This document shows, piece after piece, positions 1-11,503 of a DNA stretch of 64,000 nucleotides (its first letter is position 1; each line of letters starts with the position of its first letter). Both the position numbers and the translations under genes were made by a program. The notes below the pieces were generated by a model that was not told the origin of the DNA, did no database searches, and was given only the letters and a program-made list of their open reading frames with translations. This DNA comes from Linderina pennispora (Eukaryota > Kickxellomycota > Kickxellomycetes > Kickxellales > Kickxellaceae): assembly GCF_002104995.1 (NCBI RefSeq), contig NW_024468251.1:558001-622000 (forward strand), given 5' to 3'.

Positions 1-45
1 GCTCATGACTTCCTTTGAGGGTCCCTCGGCGATGTCGTCGGACAT
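1..45 (-). CDS. N-terminal fragment of an unidentified gene running off the left edge
   Basis: An ATG at position 45 on the minus strand opens 15 codons (MSDDIAEGPSKEVMS) that continue past the window edge. The short acidic start is typical of many small fungal proteins. A ribosomal protein such as S12 is conceivable because that family often has a variable acidic start followed by MS-, but 15 residues cannot decide this. A TATATA sequence lies only 23 bp upstream (68..73), which is close for a fungal promoter, so the real start could be further inside the gene. Confidence 0.35.
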   Translation of the reverse strand, partial: MSDDIAEGPSKEVMS

Positions 46-1383
46 TGTTGGTTAGATGCGAGATGTGTATATAGAATTGGAAAAGGGTGGAAAGTGAAAT
101 TTGAGCAAGATACAGAAAAAAGCTCCGTCTGGCCGTGAAGCACCTGTTTCTGCTGGCAATTCTGCAAAGGCAGCAGCGGAAAGGGAAAAGCCTCTGGGAT
201 GATGCATTGCTAGGCTGGTGGGCGCTGGGAGGCGGCCATTGGCTCTGCGTGCGTTGGCCGGGGAGATCGCGCTTTTGAGCCACTGCGAGTTGCGAGCTGC
301 CTCGGGCAGCTCGGCTCAGGGTCTGCCGGTTTCCGATTTCACGAAACGTTGTCCGGGGTTTTTTAAATTTTGAACAGCGAGTCTGAACCAGCCTACTGCC
401 CACCTAGTGGGAAAAGGGTGAGGAGAGAGAATGTTGCCCGGTAACAGGACGTGTAAAGCGGCAACAAATAGGATAGCCCGCATGCAGGAGAGCTTGGCCT
501 CCCCCAGGCACAGCGGCAGGACAGCAAATGACGTACGAAGGCTCAGCAGTAGCATCCAACAAAAGCCCGCGTTGTATCTCGCGCAGATTCGATATTATTG
601 GAAAACACCCGTTCGCAAATGGGCCGGACAGGTTCAGGGACCATTTCAGTGTGCGGGGAGCCTGTTGCGTGCAGTTTTGACGATTGCTTGCCAAAATGCG
701 CAACAGCATAAACGACAGCAGTCATCTCCGGCAGTAGAGTCTTATCAAGTAAGCCTGAGTCGGGCATGTCAACCCTGCTTGTTGACGCGGGTGGGCAAAA
801 TGGTCTCGGTAGGATTCCTTATAGGCTCATTCCGCCTTCTTGGGCTGATGCTAGCGGTCATCAATGCGGTGTGAGCACCCTTCTTCTTTTCTTTTCTTGA
901 CTATCATTTTCTTTTCTACGTCCTTAGTCTCTTGTATTCTCTATATTGTATTTTGTTCGTTAGTAGTCCTAATACCTTTTTAATTTACTTTCTCCGTTCC
1001 GCCTACCCTTCCATCTCCCTCTCCCACATCCGCATATACGACCTCGCATACAATATAGATTTTACGTATCCTGTTACCTAAGCCCATTGCGCCACTTTAA
1101 CATCTCACACCCTTTTCTGTCTACAGGTCGGCATATCTGCTTATCTTCTGTCGGTTACTTGTAACCTGCAAGCCCGGTAGAGCGCTCATCCAAATTCCTT
1201 TGGTTGGGCTCTATGTGCACCATTGCTGCGTCAGCTGTTATGTGCGCAATATCCTAAACAATACGCCCCACCATTCCCTCATTTGTCGCACCCAGCAACG
1301 CTACTCCTGCACGCTCGATACTATTACCCACCACATTCCGCCACTCCTACATCTTCTACCACCCCTCTTCTCCAGTACTCGAT
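46..1383. other. intergenic region, no supported gene
   Basis: This stretch lies between two divergent gene starts. It holds a possible TATA element for the left gene (68..73), an inverted CCAAT (ATTGG near 237) and long pyrimidine tracts (about 880-1030 and 1330-1380) of the kind seen in front of fungal genes. An open frame at 431..874 has no recognisable motif and is not called. Confidence 0.5.
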
Positions 1384-3312
1384 ATGGATATTGACACGGT
1401 TCGTAGCATTTTATGCGATCTCGATTTGGAGAAATACCATACATCATCGACACAGAAGCTGGGTGGCGACGAGGTGTGGCCGCCGGCTGTCGAAGATGCA
1501 TTTCTTGAGGCTGTGCATGTGTTTGCATCGGTCGGGCCAGCGGAAGTACCAAATTGACGAGAAGCTGCCCAGCGGCAACAACATTGAGCTTGTGGGCCGG
1601 AACGATATCATCTCGCGGTACATCTTCATGAAGACCGACAAGTACCGGGCACGCAAGCAGGTCTCGTCGCACATCCAGGTCTGGGCGCACTGTAAGAAGC
1701 CACCAAGCAACCGTAAGTAAAGCGAGGAGCGCGGAAGCATACGTATATCCATACACTGAGTCATTGTTCTCTGCTTAGGCGACATGAGCATGGATACATT
1801 CCAGGAGCTTCAGCAGATCTTCCGCCTGTATTATAGCCGGCCGACAACAGATTTCGCGCAGCCAAAGAAAAAGATCCGGCGTGTTGTTTCTGCCAGCAGC
1901 GTGCCTGCCTCTACCCGTCTCACCGCCAGCGATGCTCTTGGCATCTTCGACCACGGCTCCCCACGCCCCTCTGACATACCACCAACCCGGAAACATGCCT
2001 TGCCAGGTAGCGAGCCAGCTGCAAAGCGGTGCAAGCGAGTGCTATCAGGAGTTCTCGAGCCGATCACTCTCGTCGCTCTGTGATAGCAGGGATATGCCAA
2101 GCGACAGAGAGTCGATGAATCCGCTGTGGCTGGTAACGTACCAGGATTCGCCGACAGCCTCTGCAAAGACTGAGGGTGTGTCGCTTTTGCCACTGCACGC
2201 AAGCGACGTTGCTGCAGACACCCGGTGGGTATGCTGGCTCGGGTCAGGATCCATGTGTGTCACCGACAGGAACGTCGGGCAGTACTTCAATGGCAGCAGC
2301 CACTGCAGCAGCATTGACGGCGGCGGCGATGGCAGCAGCAGCGTCCAACACAGGGCTCGATGATAGCTTTGACAGCCCGTCGTTGCACCATTTGTCGCAG
2401 TTCCTGCCAAACACAATCGTCGGTCAGCGCCCTTATATCCCAGGCAGCACCTGCAGCATCATGCCGTTTGGCTCCAGCGCGATCTCAGGACAGCAAAATA
2501 CGATTTCGGCGTTCGCCACTGCTACCGGCGCTACTCCCGACCGCTTCCCCGACGAGATCTTGCAAATGCACAGCCAGCAGCTGTTTCCCAGCGACCAGTC
2601 CAGCTGTTCTATCTCATCGGATGCACCGGGCGCAGCGGCCATGAACAGACTGTACTCGGACATGTGTCTGGCAGAGCTCACTGGCGGCGGCTATTTACCA
2701 ATTGCCACCACATGGGACAAGGATCGCCACAGACAGCTTCGACGGAGGTGGGGAGAGACACAGAAGCATGTGTCGATCATGGCCTGGCCTCGCTCGTGGA
2801 GACAGCCCAGTCGCCACTCGCGTCGTCGAATCCCACCGCGCAGGTCTTTGCGGCGCTAGATCAGCGTACACCCGATGTGCCGTGCCTGGGTCCGCCACAG
2901 GCAAACCACACAGGCCGAATTCAATGCGGCCATGTCGCCCCGCACTGGCGTTACTGCCAGCTCCCAAACTACTATCGCGTCTACTGTGCTTGGCGAGTCG
3001 GCGAGGGGAGTATGCCGCCCAGAGCGCACCCCCAGTGCTGGCTGATCTGCGGCAAGCGCTGGGCGCCGGCTGAGCCAGCAAAGGCCTCGTGCGGCCGTGC
3101 AAGGCGATGCAGAGTGCCTAGCGCCACTGGCCACAAGCCAGCCGGAGCTGTGGCAGCAGGTGCTTGGCGAATCGTCGAGCTGGCTAAGCGGGCTCGACAG
3201 TGTGCTGGGCAGTGCGCCGAGTGCATCGCTGCTCCCCGTGCAGTCAGCGGCCAGCAATGACAGTGGCGACTGGTACTCGGCGTTTGTCCGCTACTTGCAG
3301 GGCGTCGAGTAG
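1384..3312 (+). CDS. TEA/ATTS-domain transcription factor (AbaA/Tec1/TEAD family)
   Basis: A DNA-binding transcription regulator. The TEA domain begins near residue 27 (DEVWPPAVEDAFLEAV), continues through YQIDEKLPSGN and VGRNDIISRYIF and ends with the diagnostic recognition-helix motif RKQVSSHIQV. One surplus base near 1534..1538 (GGGCC) splits the domain between two frames. A 66-nt GT-AG intron (1713..1778) follows it. Exon 2 contains a basic KKKIRR cluster that could be a nuclear signal, an alanine-rich tract (about 2296-2355) and a Ser/Gln-rich tail ending QGVE-stop at 3312. At least six further frame changes occur after 2000, so the tail residues are approximate. In fungi this family controls conidiation or filamentous growth; the targets here are unknown. 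The start is the first ATG in frame with the TEA domain, 34 codons before the conserved tryptophan block is complete. Confidence 0.85.
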
Positions 3313-3641
3313 GTGCCCCTTTGATCAAGTGATGCATGGTGTCTTTTCATGGCCGAGCGCGCAGGAAGACTTTTTTGGAAAAGCCAGAACCTCTTTTCTC
3401 TCTAGCTTTCATATTGCATTTTTCTTACTCTTTCCTTTTATTGCCCTTTCCAACCCTTTTCGACTCTCATTAGCGCAATCACTTTTCATACTTCTCTCAT
3501 TTGCAAACAATTTCTGTCTATTTCTGCAACGTTTCTGGCGAGGGTTATACATAGCTATCAGTTTGCGTCACCGCCGTTGTTGTTGCTTCTGAGAAACTGA
3601 TAAACAACGTATTCTGTTTTCGGTAATTTCGCAAAGTTTAA
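3313..3641. promoter_or_regulatory. pyrimidine-rich promoter region of the CLASP gene
   Basis: This 329-bp gap between the TEA factor stop and the CLASP start is rich in C and T (about 3390-3480 and 3500-3530). No gene or clear TATA box was seen. It must hold the 3' end of one gene and the promoter of the next. Confidence 0.4.
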
Positions 3642-6600
3642 ATGCCAGAGACGCTCGAGCAGCTCTTGCACACACTGCAGCTGGGAGGCCAGTCACTGCA
3701 GTAAGTACCATGCGGCAGTGCGGTTGGCGCTCTTCCTTCTGCGGATGCTAAAACTTGCACCCTGCTTCCATCTTATGCCCTATGTAGGTTTAGAAAAGAA
3801 GGTGGCCATTCTAGACAAGGTCCAGAACCTCCTCACCAACGGAGACAGCAATGTTGCAGTGAGTATCCAGGAACAAAGGCGCCATGTATAGTTACCCGAG
3901 CTGGCTGGTTAGAACCCGCGTCCTGCTAACACACTCCCTAATCTGCTTTTTATAGCGCAAAACGCTGGAAGGGCTCATAACGGTACTGCCCGCCACCCTC
4001 GGCTCGTCGCAGGTCATGGCATGCCAGGCAGCGCTGACGTGTGTTCAGCCGATAGCTGATATGGTGAGTCGCGACGGGTCACCGCCGCTAAGTAAGGCGA
4101 TGCTTGCACTTTCTCCTGCCGCCGCTGCTGGATCGGCTTGGCGACGGGCGCATGGCAGTGCGCGAGTACGCCTTGAGCACATTGGTGCACATGTGGAAAA
4201 GCACACAGGGGACCCGGCAAACAATGTCGACATCAGAGCCAGCACCGAGCCCGACAAAAAAGCCGAGCTCGCGGTACAGCATGCTGACGAGCTCCATCCC
4301 GAAGCTCAGTTCGCCGTTCAAGTCGCGTGGGCTGGGCAAGCCGCGCACATCCATGTCGCCGGGGTCGTCTCCTGGCGCAACCGCGTCGTGGAATGCGGGG
4401 GTGGTGTTTGAGCGCGACATAAAGGCACGTGGGTTTGCCCACAAGACGTGGCGAGTGCGGGAGATGGCGCTGGAATGGCTCAGCAGCTGCGCTTCCGAAC
4501 ACACAGAGTTCCCGGCAGCACACTATATCGCCAGCGCATTCTCTCTGCTTGACGACAACCAGGAGGCCGTTAGATTCGCTGCCCGCCGCGCCCTGAACAC
4601 AATATACCACCATCGGCCAGAGCTGCAGCAGGACATTGTCAGCAAGGCCCAAGCAATTTCAAGCCAGAAACCGACGCTACTCATAAGCATAACGGCACCT
4701 GAGGGAGAGCTTGCCGCACTACCTTCGTCGCCGTCGATGGCTGGGCGCAGCGGGTCGCGCCAGGCAACCAGCGGATTCGGCATGCGTCCTGGGTCCCGAG
4801 TCACTGGAATGCGGCCTGGATCGCGCACAACGGGGATTCCAATCACGCAGTGAGCTGGGAAGCGCGGCACGGGGAATCTCAAATATCGCTCGTCCAGGTG
4901 CCACGGGAAATGCACGGCCGGGATCGCGCGTCAACCAGACCGCATATGGGATGCAGAGCGGGCTGCACGCAGGGGGGCCACCAAGAGCATACGGAAACCG
5001 CAGCGGTTCTCGACAAGAGTATCGCTCTGAGTCGCGCACCGGCAGTATCGGCCGCAGCAGTGCGCTATCGCCTGGCAGAGTCGGCAGCGGCGGGTCGAGC
5101 CAGCACCAGCATAACCTGGCATCGCTGCACTCGCAGGCCGGCGCGCATGGGCTGGGCACGTCACCAGCATCAGCACATTCAGGTGATGTCGTCATCATCA
5201 GCCACTTCGATATCCAAACCATCGCCGGGCTATCTATCGTCATTGGGGCAGCAACGCCACAGCGCAGGCTCACGTACCAGCAATTCACTGACTAAACGGC
5301 CGTCCATGGTGCGTATCACTGAGCAGTTCGTACCGAGTCGCAACGTGCCTGCTGATGTCAAGCCGCGCAACATGGCCAGCGCGCAGATGCTGGGCCGCGA
5401 AATGTCCGAGGTCATGTCCTTCTTTGACGGTCGCGAATCAGAGGCCAACTGGGTGCAGCGAGAGCGTGCAGTGGTCCTGTTCCGCGCCATCATCTGGGGC
5501 AATTCGGCAATCGAGTTCTGCTCGGAGCTCGTGGCCATGTTCAGGGAACACATCCACGAGATTGTTAAGGCTGTCAACAGCCTGCGCACGTCGCTGTCAG
5601 GCCATGGCATGCGGCTCTGTGAAGATATTGCTATGCGCCTGGGCCCGCACGCCAGCCCGCTGTTCGACCCCATTGTCGGTGCCTTGCTCAAGCAGTGCGC
5701 GCAGACTAAGAAAATCGCTGCACAGGCTGCTGCATCCGCCATGGCTGTCGTCTTCCAGCACTTTCCGCTCCGTGCCAAAGCCATCGAGACCCTGCGGTAC
5801 TACATCGCCGACAAGTCCCCTGTTCTGCGTCTGGCAGTTGTCACCACCTGTACATGTGTATTGCGCAGCCACGCCACTGTGCTACAGCACAGCTCTGGCG
5901 ACCGTCGTAGTACTGAGGTCTTTGCACACATCTCTGTAGTGGCAAAGCAGGGCGTTATGGACGCACAGCCGAGCGTTCGTGAGCCGAGCCGGGAGCTGTT
6001 CTGGGAGTTCTACAATGTCTCGGCTCTCAATGCCCGTAAACTGCTGGCATCACTGCCTGCCAGCACCCAGGCAATGCTGAATCGCGACAAGGACCGGTAC
6101 GTCAAAGGTGCGCAGGACGCTGCCAGCGTTGACCGGCCCATGTCGGCTGCTTCAGTGGTTAGGGTGCCCAGTGCCCAGCAGCTCCGTGCCCACAGCCCGC
6201 CAGCAGCCCAAAGCCTTTCCCAAGAGCCACCCATGCCGAGTCTGATGAACGTGGTGTCGGGCTACAGCGTGCCGCAGAATGCCACCCTATTCCCGCAGCA
6301 GATCAACGACCACAGTCTCCTGTCGGCAGATGCGCAACTGGGACTCGCGCCCAGAGTTCAAGTTTGTGCAGCGCGGCCGAACTGTCAGCAAAGTCGTTGA
6401 GGATGAGCATGAAGACGATGACGGCGACATGGTCATGTACGACGCCACCGACGAGAAGCCAGTGGACAAATTCGATGTGCGCGATATACGTGGAAGCAAG
6501 AACTCGCGTCAGTCGCTGGGACTCCTCGACTTCTCCAGTATGGACGTTGGTGCATATCTGATGGATGTCGAGGCACCGCCTGTCCAGTCCAAGGCGCATG

Positions 6601-7863
6601 AGTTGCAAACTGGTGCCACAACCGCTGTGGCCGCTTCGCAGGAAGACCCAGATCTGTCCCACCTCAATCTGGAGGAAAGCCAGGCCACGGAGCTCCTCAG
6701 TGAGCCCAGTCGCATGTCTCTCGACTCCAACCACAGCCAAGCGCCAGAACAGACCGGCAGCGACGTGAAGCAGACCAGAGAGCATATTCCCGACGCCTGA
6801 CAGTACACCACTCCTCCCGCCCTCGCCAGCCCAGCGAAACCCGCCAGCATCAGCAAAACCCGTTCATCACACCGCGTACCCAGACCGCTCGGTACTGGAA
6901 CGGTCCGCTCCAGGCACCTGTGATGCCAAGCATCTTCAAGACTCCCCTTCCGCAGCCTGTCGACTCGCCAATGCCTGCAGCGACCCCGAATCGTCTGCTC
7001 AAAATCGAGCGCTATTTGCAGCGCCTCGCCAACGACGACATCGACGACGCTCTGTTCCGCAGTCTGGCCCGCTATGCCAAAGAGGAGTCGTCCTCTGTCT
7101 GGATGCCTGAATCTGCCGGCGGCCGCGGAATCCTCACCAAACTGCTCAATGCCTGCGTTGAGTACCTCCGCAACCCAGCCGAGTCCCGCGACACTGTGTT
7201 CATCAAGGACAACTGCTTCGATGTGCTCCGCATGATCGTGCGCAAGCAATGGCAGTACTTTACACTCGATGCTGCGCGCACTCTGCTGCTCGAGGTCCTC
7301 CGCAGCAAGTACAGTGTCTCGCCCATCGTCAGCGGGTCGGCAGGAGGACGTGTACTATGACATTGCGGCTCACCTGGACATTGATCTGTGCTTTGCGCTC
7401 TTTGAGGACTTTTTCCTGCGCGCTCCCATGCCCGCGTTCCATATCCAGGCGGCATACGCTGAGCTGCTGCCGCCCCAAGTCGAGACACCTGCGGCGATGG
7501 ACCCACTGGGTGTGCTAAAGATGGAAAACTCGCTGGCAGGCGTCCTAGATCTCGTTGCTGATGTTGTCAAGCGCCTCAGCTCACCCACAGAGGTCACAAA
7601 GCGAGGTGTTGCGGAGGTTCATGCCGTACGCGATGGCCTGCCTGGGGCATCCGCGCAGCCAGGTGCGCAAGGCTGCGCTAGCGCCTGTTATAGCGGTCCA
7701 CCAAAAGCTGGCGGCTCCCGATCAGGAGCTCGCTGAGCTGCTGCAGGCCACAGCCGAGCAGCTGAGCGCGTCGGCGAGCCCGATGGCGCCGTATATTGCT
7801 ATGCTACAGAGGCCTGAGCTGAAGAAGCTTATCTGGACGTTCTTCCTGTCGGATCGCTCGTAG
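3642..7863 (+). CDS. CLASP-family microtubule-associated protein (Stu1/Cls1/peg1 type)
   Basis: CLASP proteins bind microtubule plus ends through TOG/HEAT arrays and promote rescue; fungal members act on the spindle and cortical microtubules. The start MPETLEQLLHTLQLGG is followed by two GT-AG introns (3701 to about 3787; 3859..3955). The N-terminal TOG array runs to about 4690 (LLPPLLDRLGDGRMAVREYA). A Ser/Arg/Gly-rich linker with repeated RPGSR motifs (about 4760-5260) precedes the signature CLASP_N region (FFDGRESEANWVQRERAVV, near 5420-5480). An acidic spacer near 6400 leads to a C-terminal TOG-like array ending at 7863. About nine single-base frame changes occur (including near 3790, 4105, 4840, 5200, 6345, 6800, 7340 and 7600). 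In my reading nearly all are one surplus base, so I treat this as one gene. Family assignment is secure; exact linker residues are not. Confidence 0.88.
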
Positions 7864-8093
7864 CCCGCCACCGCCTCCGTATAGCTCTCTATCACAAACA
7901 CCATACATACCACGTATCATATACATAGCCTCTGCTGTTTGCATATCCTGACGTCGTGTCCACAAAGGCTGCTACGCCGGAATTATTGAAAAAAGGACAT
8001 GTTATTCCTAGCATACCTGTAGGAAAGATAATAGAATAGGGGGGGGGAGGATAGAGAAGGAGTGGAGCAAAACACCTGAGCAAAACAGGCCAT
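7864..8093. other. tail-to-tail gap between CLASP and KAP95
   Basis: Both flanking genes end here, so this 230-bp segment carries two 3' untranslated regions. It contains a run of G residues around 8040-8047. No gene was seen. Confidence 0.5.
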
Positions 8094-11058
8094 TTAGGCC
8101 GATGCCCGCTTGACCATTTCCCGCGCCCAGCGAGATACTTCGCGCAACGACGAGCCGCGGCGGCTTGCCCTGCCCTCCTTGATGAGTGCCGGGATCCAGT
8201 CAGCGTGCAGCACCTCGCGGATCTCGCCGTTCGGGAACGCATCAGCCAGATCGCCAAGCAGACCGATCATGGACCGTGTCGCCTCGTCCGAGCGGTTCGG
8301 GTCGTTGAACGCGACGCTCATAAAGCCAAGGATGCCCTGTACCTGCGACAGCACCAGCTGTGCCTTGTTGTCCGACTTCAAGCCCTGCACGATTCCAACA
8401 AAGGCCTCGAAAATGCCTGTGCGCAGCTGGTTGTTGTAGTCGATCGTGTCGTAGTCCACTGCCTGTGTGTTGGCGCTGAGCTGGCATGCAGATGCGAGCA
8501 CGCGGAACACAACCTCCAGATACGTCTCGAACCGCCCCCCGATAGCCAGGGCGATGTCGCCAAAGCATGACAGAATGCCGGGCTTGACGTCGCGGTGCAG
8601 CACGTCCGACTCGAGGTTCTGCAGCAGAATCGTCATGAACTGGTCGCAGTACTGGGCCGCATCGGGTCCCATGCCACGGCAGATATCGCCGATCAGGCCC
8701 ACAGAGATCGAGCATAGCTGGTACTCCTCGTGGTTACGCAGCGCGCTGTAGAGATACGGTGCAAACGACTCGAGGTAGCGCGAGAAGTCAGCCTCCAGCG
8801 CAGTGATCAGCGAGCCCACAAGCAGGAACGAGTCCTCGGCAACGGCAGCGTGCTTGCCGCTGACCTTGAGCAGCTCCAGCACGCTGGTCATGATAGCGGT
8901 CAGAGATCTCGGATACCTTGCTTGCCCAGGGTGCGCGACACATTGGTCAGGAACGTTGAGCAGGTTCGACTGCAGCTCCCCAAGCACAAGACGGTCGTCA
9001 ATGCCGACGGCCTGGCTGGCGTTGCTGATGGTCATATCAAGGCGATCCAGGATGGCAATTCCCAGCTGGCCGATCGTCGGGATCGTGTCCTTGGCACCAG
9101 TGTTGGCCAGCGTCGCCATGGCCTCGTACGCCGAGGTGCGCGAGTTGTTCTCGTTGATGTTGCTCTCGGTAATGCGCATCAGCGTCGTGATAATGCCCTC
9201 AAAGTACTGCGAGAGCGGCGTATGTCTCGGCCTCGACACCGCCCAGCTGGTCGCTGAGATTCATGATCGCCCAGCAGCAGTTGGACACAATACGTGGGCT
9301 GTCCTCAAGCCCTCCCACCAGCGCGCTGATCAGGCTGTGCAGGTGCACGTCGATCTGAATGCACTCGACCAGGAGCTCGCACACACGGCCCAGCGTCCAG
9401 GCCGCAGAGTCCTTGACCTGCAGCACCGGGTCCTTGACCATCTCGATCAGCACCGGCAGCGCCTGCGACACAAGTGGCATCAGCACAGCAGACTCAGGGC
9501 CGTCGAGGATCGAGCCAAACGACATGACGGCGGCCTCGCGGAAGTGCCAGTCCTGGTTGCGGATGTTCTGCTCGATGAACGGGATGACCGGCGGCACGAT
9601 ATCGTTCTCAACGGTCTGCGCCATCAGCGACAGACAGGTGGCTGCAGCCATAGCTACGTTCCACTCGTCCTCGTCGGCGTCCTCGTCCTGCTTGGTCAGC
9701 AAAAACATCAGTGTCGGCAGCACCTGCTGCAGAGCGGTCTTGGCGAACTGGAAGTTGGTGCGGTCAAACTGCTGGCCCAGCTCCATCATCTCAGGCCTCC
9801 TCGATGCTCAGCTCGATCTCCTCGTCGCACACGGTTGACCAGAACTCAATGGCCTGCAGCGCGATCTTCTCTTCCTTCGCTCTTCATGCCGATGACTGTC
9901 AGGCCGAACAGGGCCTTCTCCATGTAGAACTGCATCTTGTCGTAGTACAGCTGCATGATGCGCACCAGGCACTCAAAGGCTGCCACCTGGACGTTCACGT
10001 CGGGGCTCTGTGTCGCCTCGCAGACGGTCTGCATGATCACGTTGCGCTCGCCGTCGTTCTCAAAGTTGGCACGGACAAACTCGAGCGAGTTATACAGGGC
10101 AGTAATGGCAGCGTACCGCACCTCCTGGTTCTGCTCCTGCGAGTTGGCGCCCTGGACAACGGCGGTCAGGATCGGGTTGCTCTGGGTAGCCAGGATCTCA
10201 GGCTCAATGTTCTCGCAGATGAAGCCGATCGCCTGCAGAGAGGCAACCTTCAGGTTGGCCTTGGTGGTGGTGGTGATCTGCTCGAGCAGCGTGTTGATTA
10301 CGTGCGGCCACTGGCCCCGCGGCAGCTCGATGGCTGTGATGGCGGCAATCATCTGAGACGCAGCTGTTGTCGCCTGCCGGCTCTCTGACGCCAGCGTGGC
10401 CAATGAACCCTGCTTGACGTGGTTGCGAGTGTCGTCGCTGACCTGAAGCCACCTCTGTGCGTACTGCTCCTGGCGAGCCGGATCCTACAGCAATAAAGCA
10501 CAGTTAGCAGGCACGGTCTCTAGGGATGTCTGGTTAGCTGGCCAGCCGCATTGTCGGCAGCATGGCTTGTTGGGAACAGACTATTGCATCCAGCCAGCTC
10601 TCTCTTCGTCGCTGGCTGTTGCTGCCAATAGAAAAGCATCAAACAATGTACATACCTTTGCGAGAAGCGCGTTCTTCAGCGCGATACCGGCGGCAGTGCG
10701 CACTGCTCCATCGCCACCCTCGTTGGCGAGCTCATTGGTCAGAGAGAGCAAGTACTGGGACTACAGCGAGCAAAAACAGTTGCAAAAATGTGGACTGCAT
10801 TAGTGTGCATTTCTCAAGTTCCAACGGTGAATTTCCATGCCGCAGCTACCAGACTACTTACAAAGTTCTCGTTCTCTGCAGACTCCAAAGCCCTGGTAGC
10901 TTGCTCGCGAATGTTGGCATCTACAGTGTAAATGCAGTTAGCGGCAATGTCAGTTGGCGATGCAGTGACTGCGCAGCCTTGTGCATTCCATGCCGGCGAT
11001 CTCTAAATGCATTCTTACCTGGCGAAAGAGTGCCACCAAGAATCTCGGCGTAGCTCAT
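8094..11058 (-). CDS. KAP95: importin subunit beta-1 (karyopherin beta-1)
   Basis: The nuclear import receptor that carries importin-alpha and cargo through nuclear pores and is released by Ran-GTP. Four exons are visible: 11019..11058 (MSYAEILGGTLSP), 10862..10920 (DANIREQATRALES), 10656..10760 (importin-beta N-terminal segment with LTNELANEG) and 8094..10484 (HEAT repeats). All three introns have GT-AG ends and keep phase. The product is about 860 residues, matching the yeast 861. Conserved stretches include IALQAIEFWSTVCDEEIE, NQDWHFREAAVMSFGSIL and VKDSAAWTLGR. Three isolated frame changes (near 9872, 9793, 9226) each need one base removed. A compensating pair (extra base near 8950, missing base near 8908) alters a short segment that otherwise reads as LTNVSRTLGKQGIRD. 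Confidence 0.95.
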
Positions 11059-11503
11059 TTTTGCTGCTTTCTGCGTAGGGTTTGTAAAAGAAAAATGTTC
11101 CGGAGGAGAAAGGGTGAGGTGTTTCTACTGGGTTCTTTTCTGTCCTGCTGTGAATGAGAGAAAAAAGAGACCTGTTAGCAAATGTGGGGAACCGTTTGCT
11201 ACGAGAATATAGAATGTGAAGGTTGAGAGGTGTTTGGAAAAGAGCCAGAAAAAGTGGTGTTTGCGAGAGTGGAGGGTCAGAGAAAGAAAAACGAGAGGGG
11301 AAAATTTTTGCGGCCCCTCCTCCTTTGCGAGCGAAATCAGCCTGCAGTCCCGACACCACCAGTCACCGCTCCCCAGTCATCGCGAACGCTTTGCGTGCAT
11401 CTCCAGATATGCGGCTCACCGCCGCTCTCAGCTCTCAGCTCCCAGCTCACCGATTGCAGCTCAAGTCACTAATCGTCAGATATGATATTGCAAAAAAAAA
11501 AAA
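11059..11503. promoter_or_regulatory. KAP95 upstream region and PAN3 3' region
   Basis: The 445 bp hold the KAP95 promoter (minus strand) and the PAN3 3' end, since both genes run leftward. Purine-rich on the plus strand, hence pyrimidine-rich in the direction of KAP95 transcription (11090-11310). No TATA box is obvious. Confidence 0.4.

Noticed and set aside
431-874. Open frame of 147 codons upstream of the TEA factor
   Set aside because: No motif, unlikely composition, and overlapping open frames on the other strand of equal quality.
4064-4100. A third CLASP intron with donor GTGAGT at 4064
   Set aside because: Reading through gives DMVSRDGSPPLSKAML, which fits the TOG array, so a surplus base near 4105 explains the frame better.
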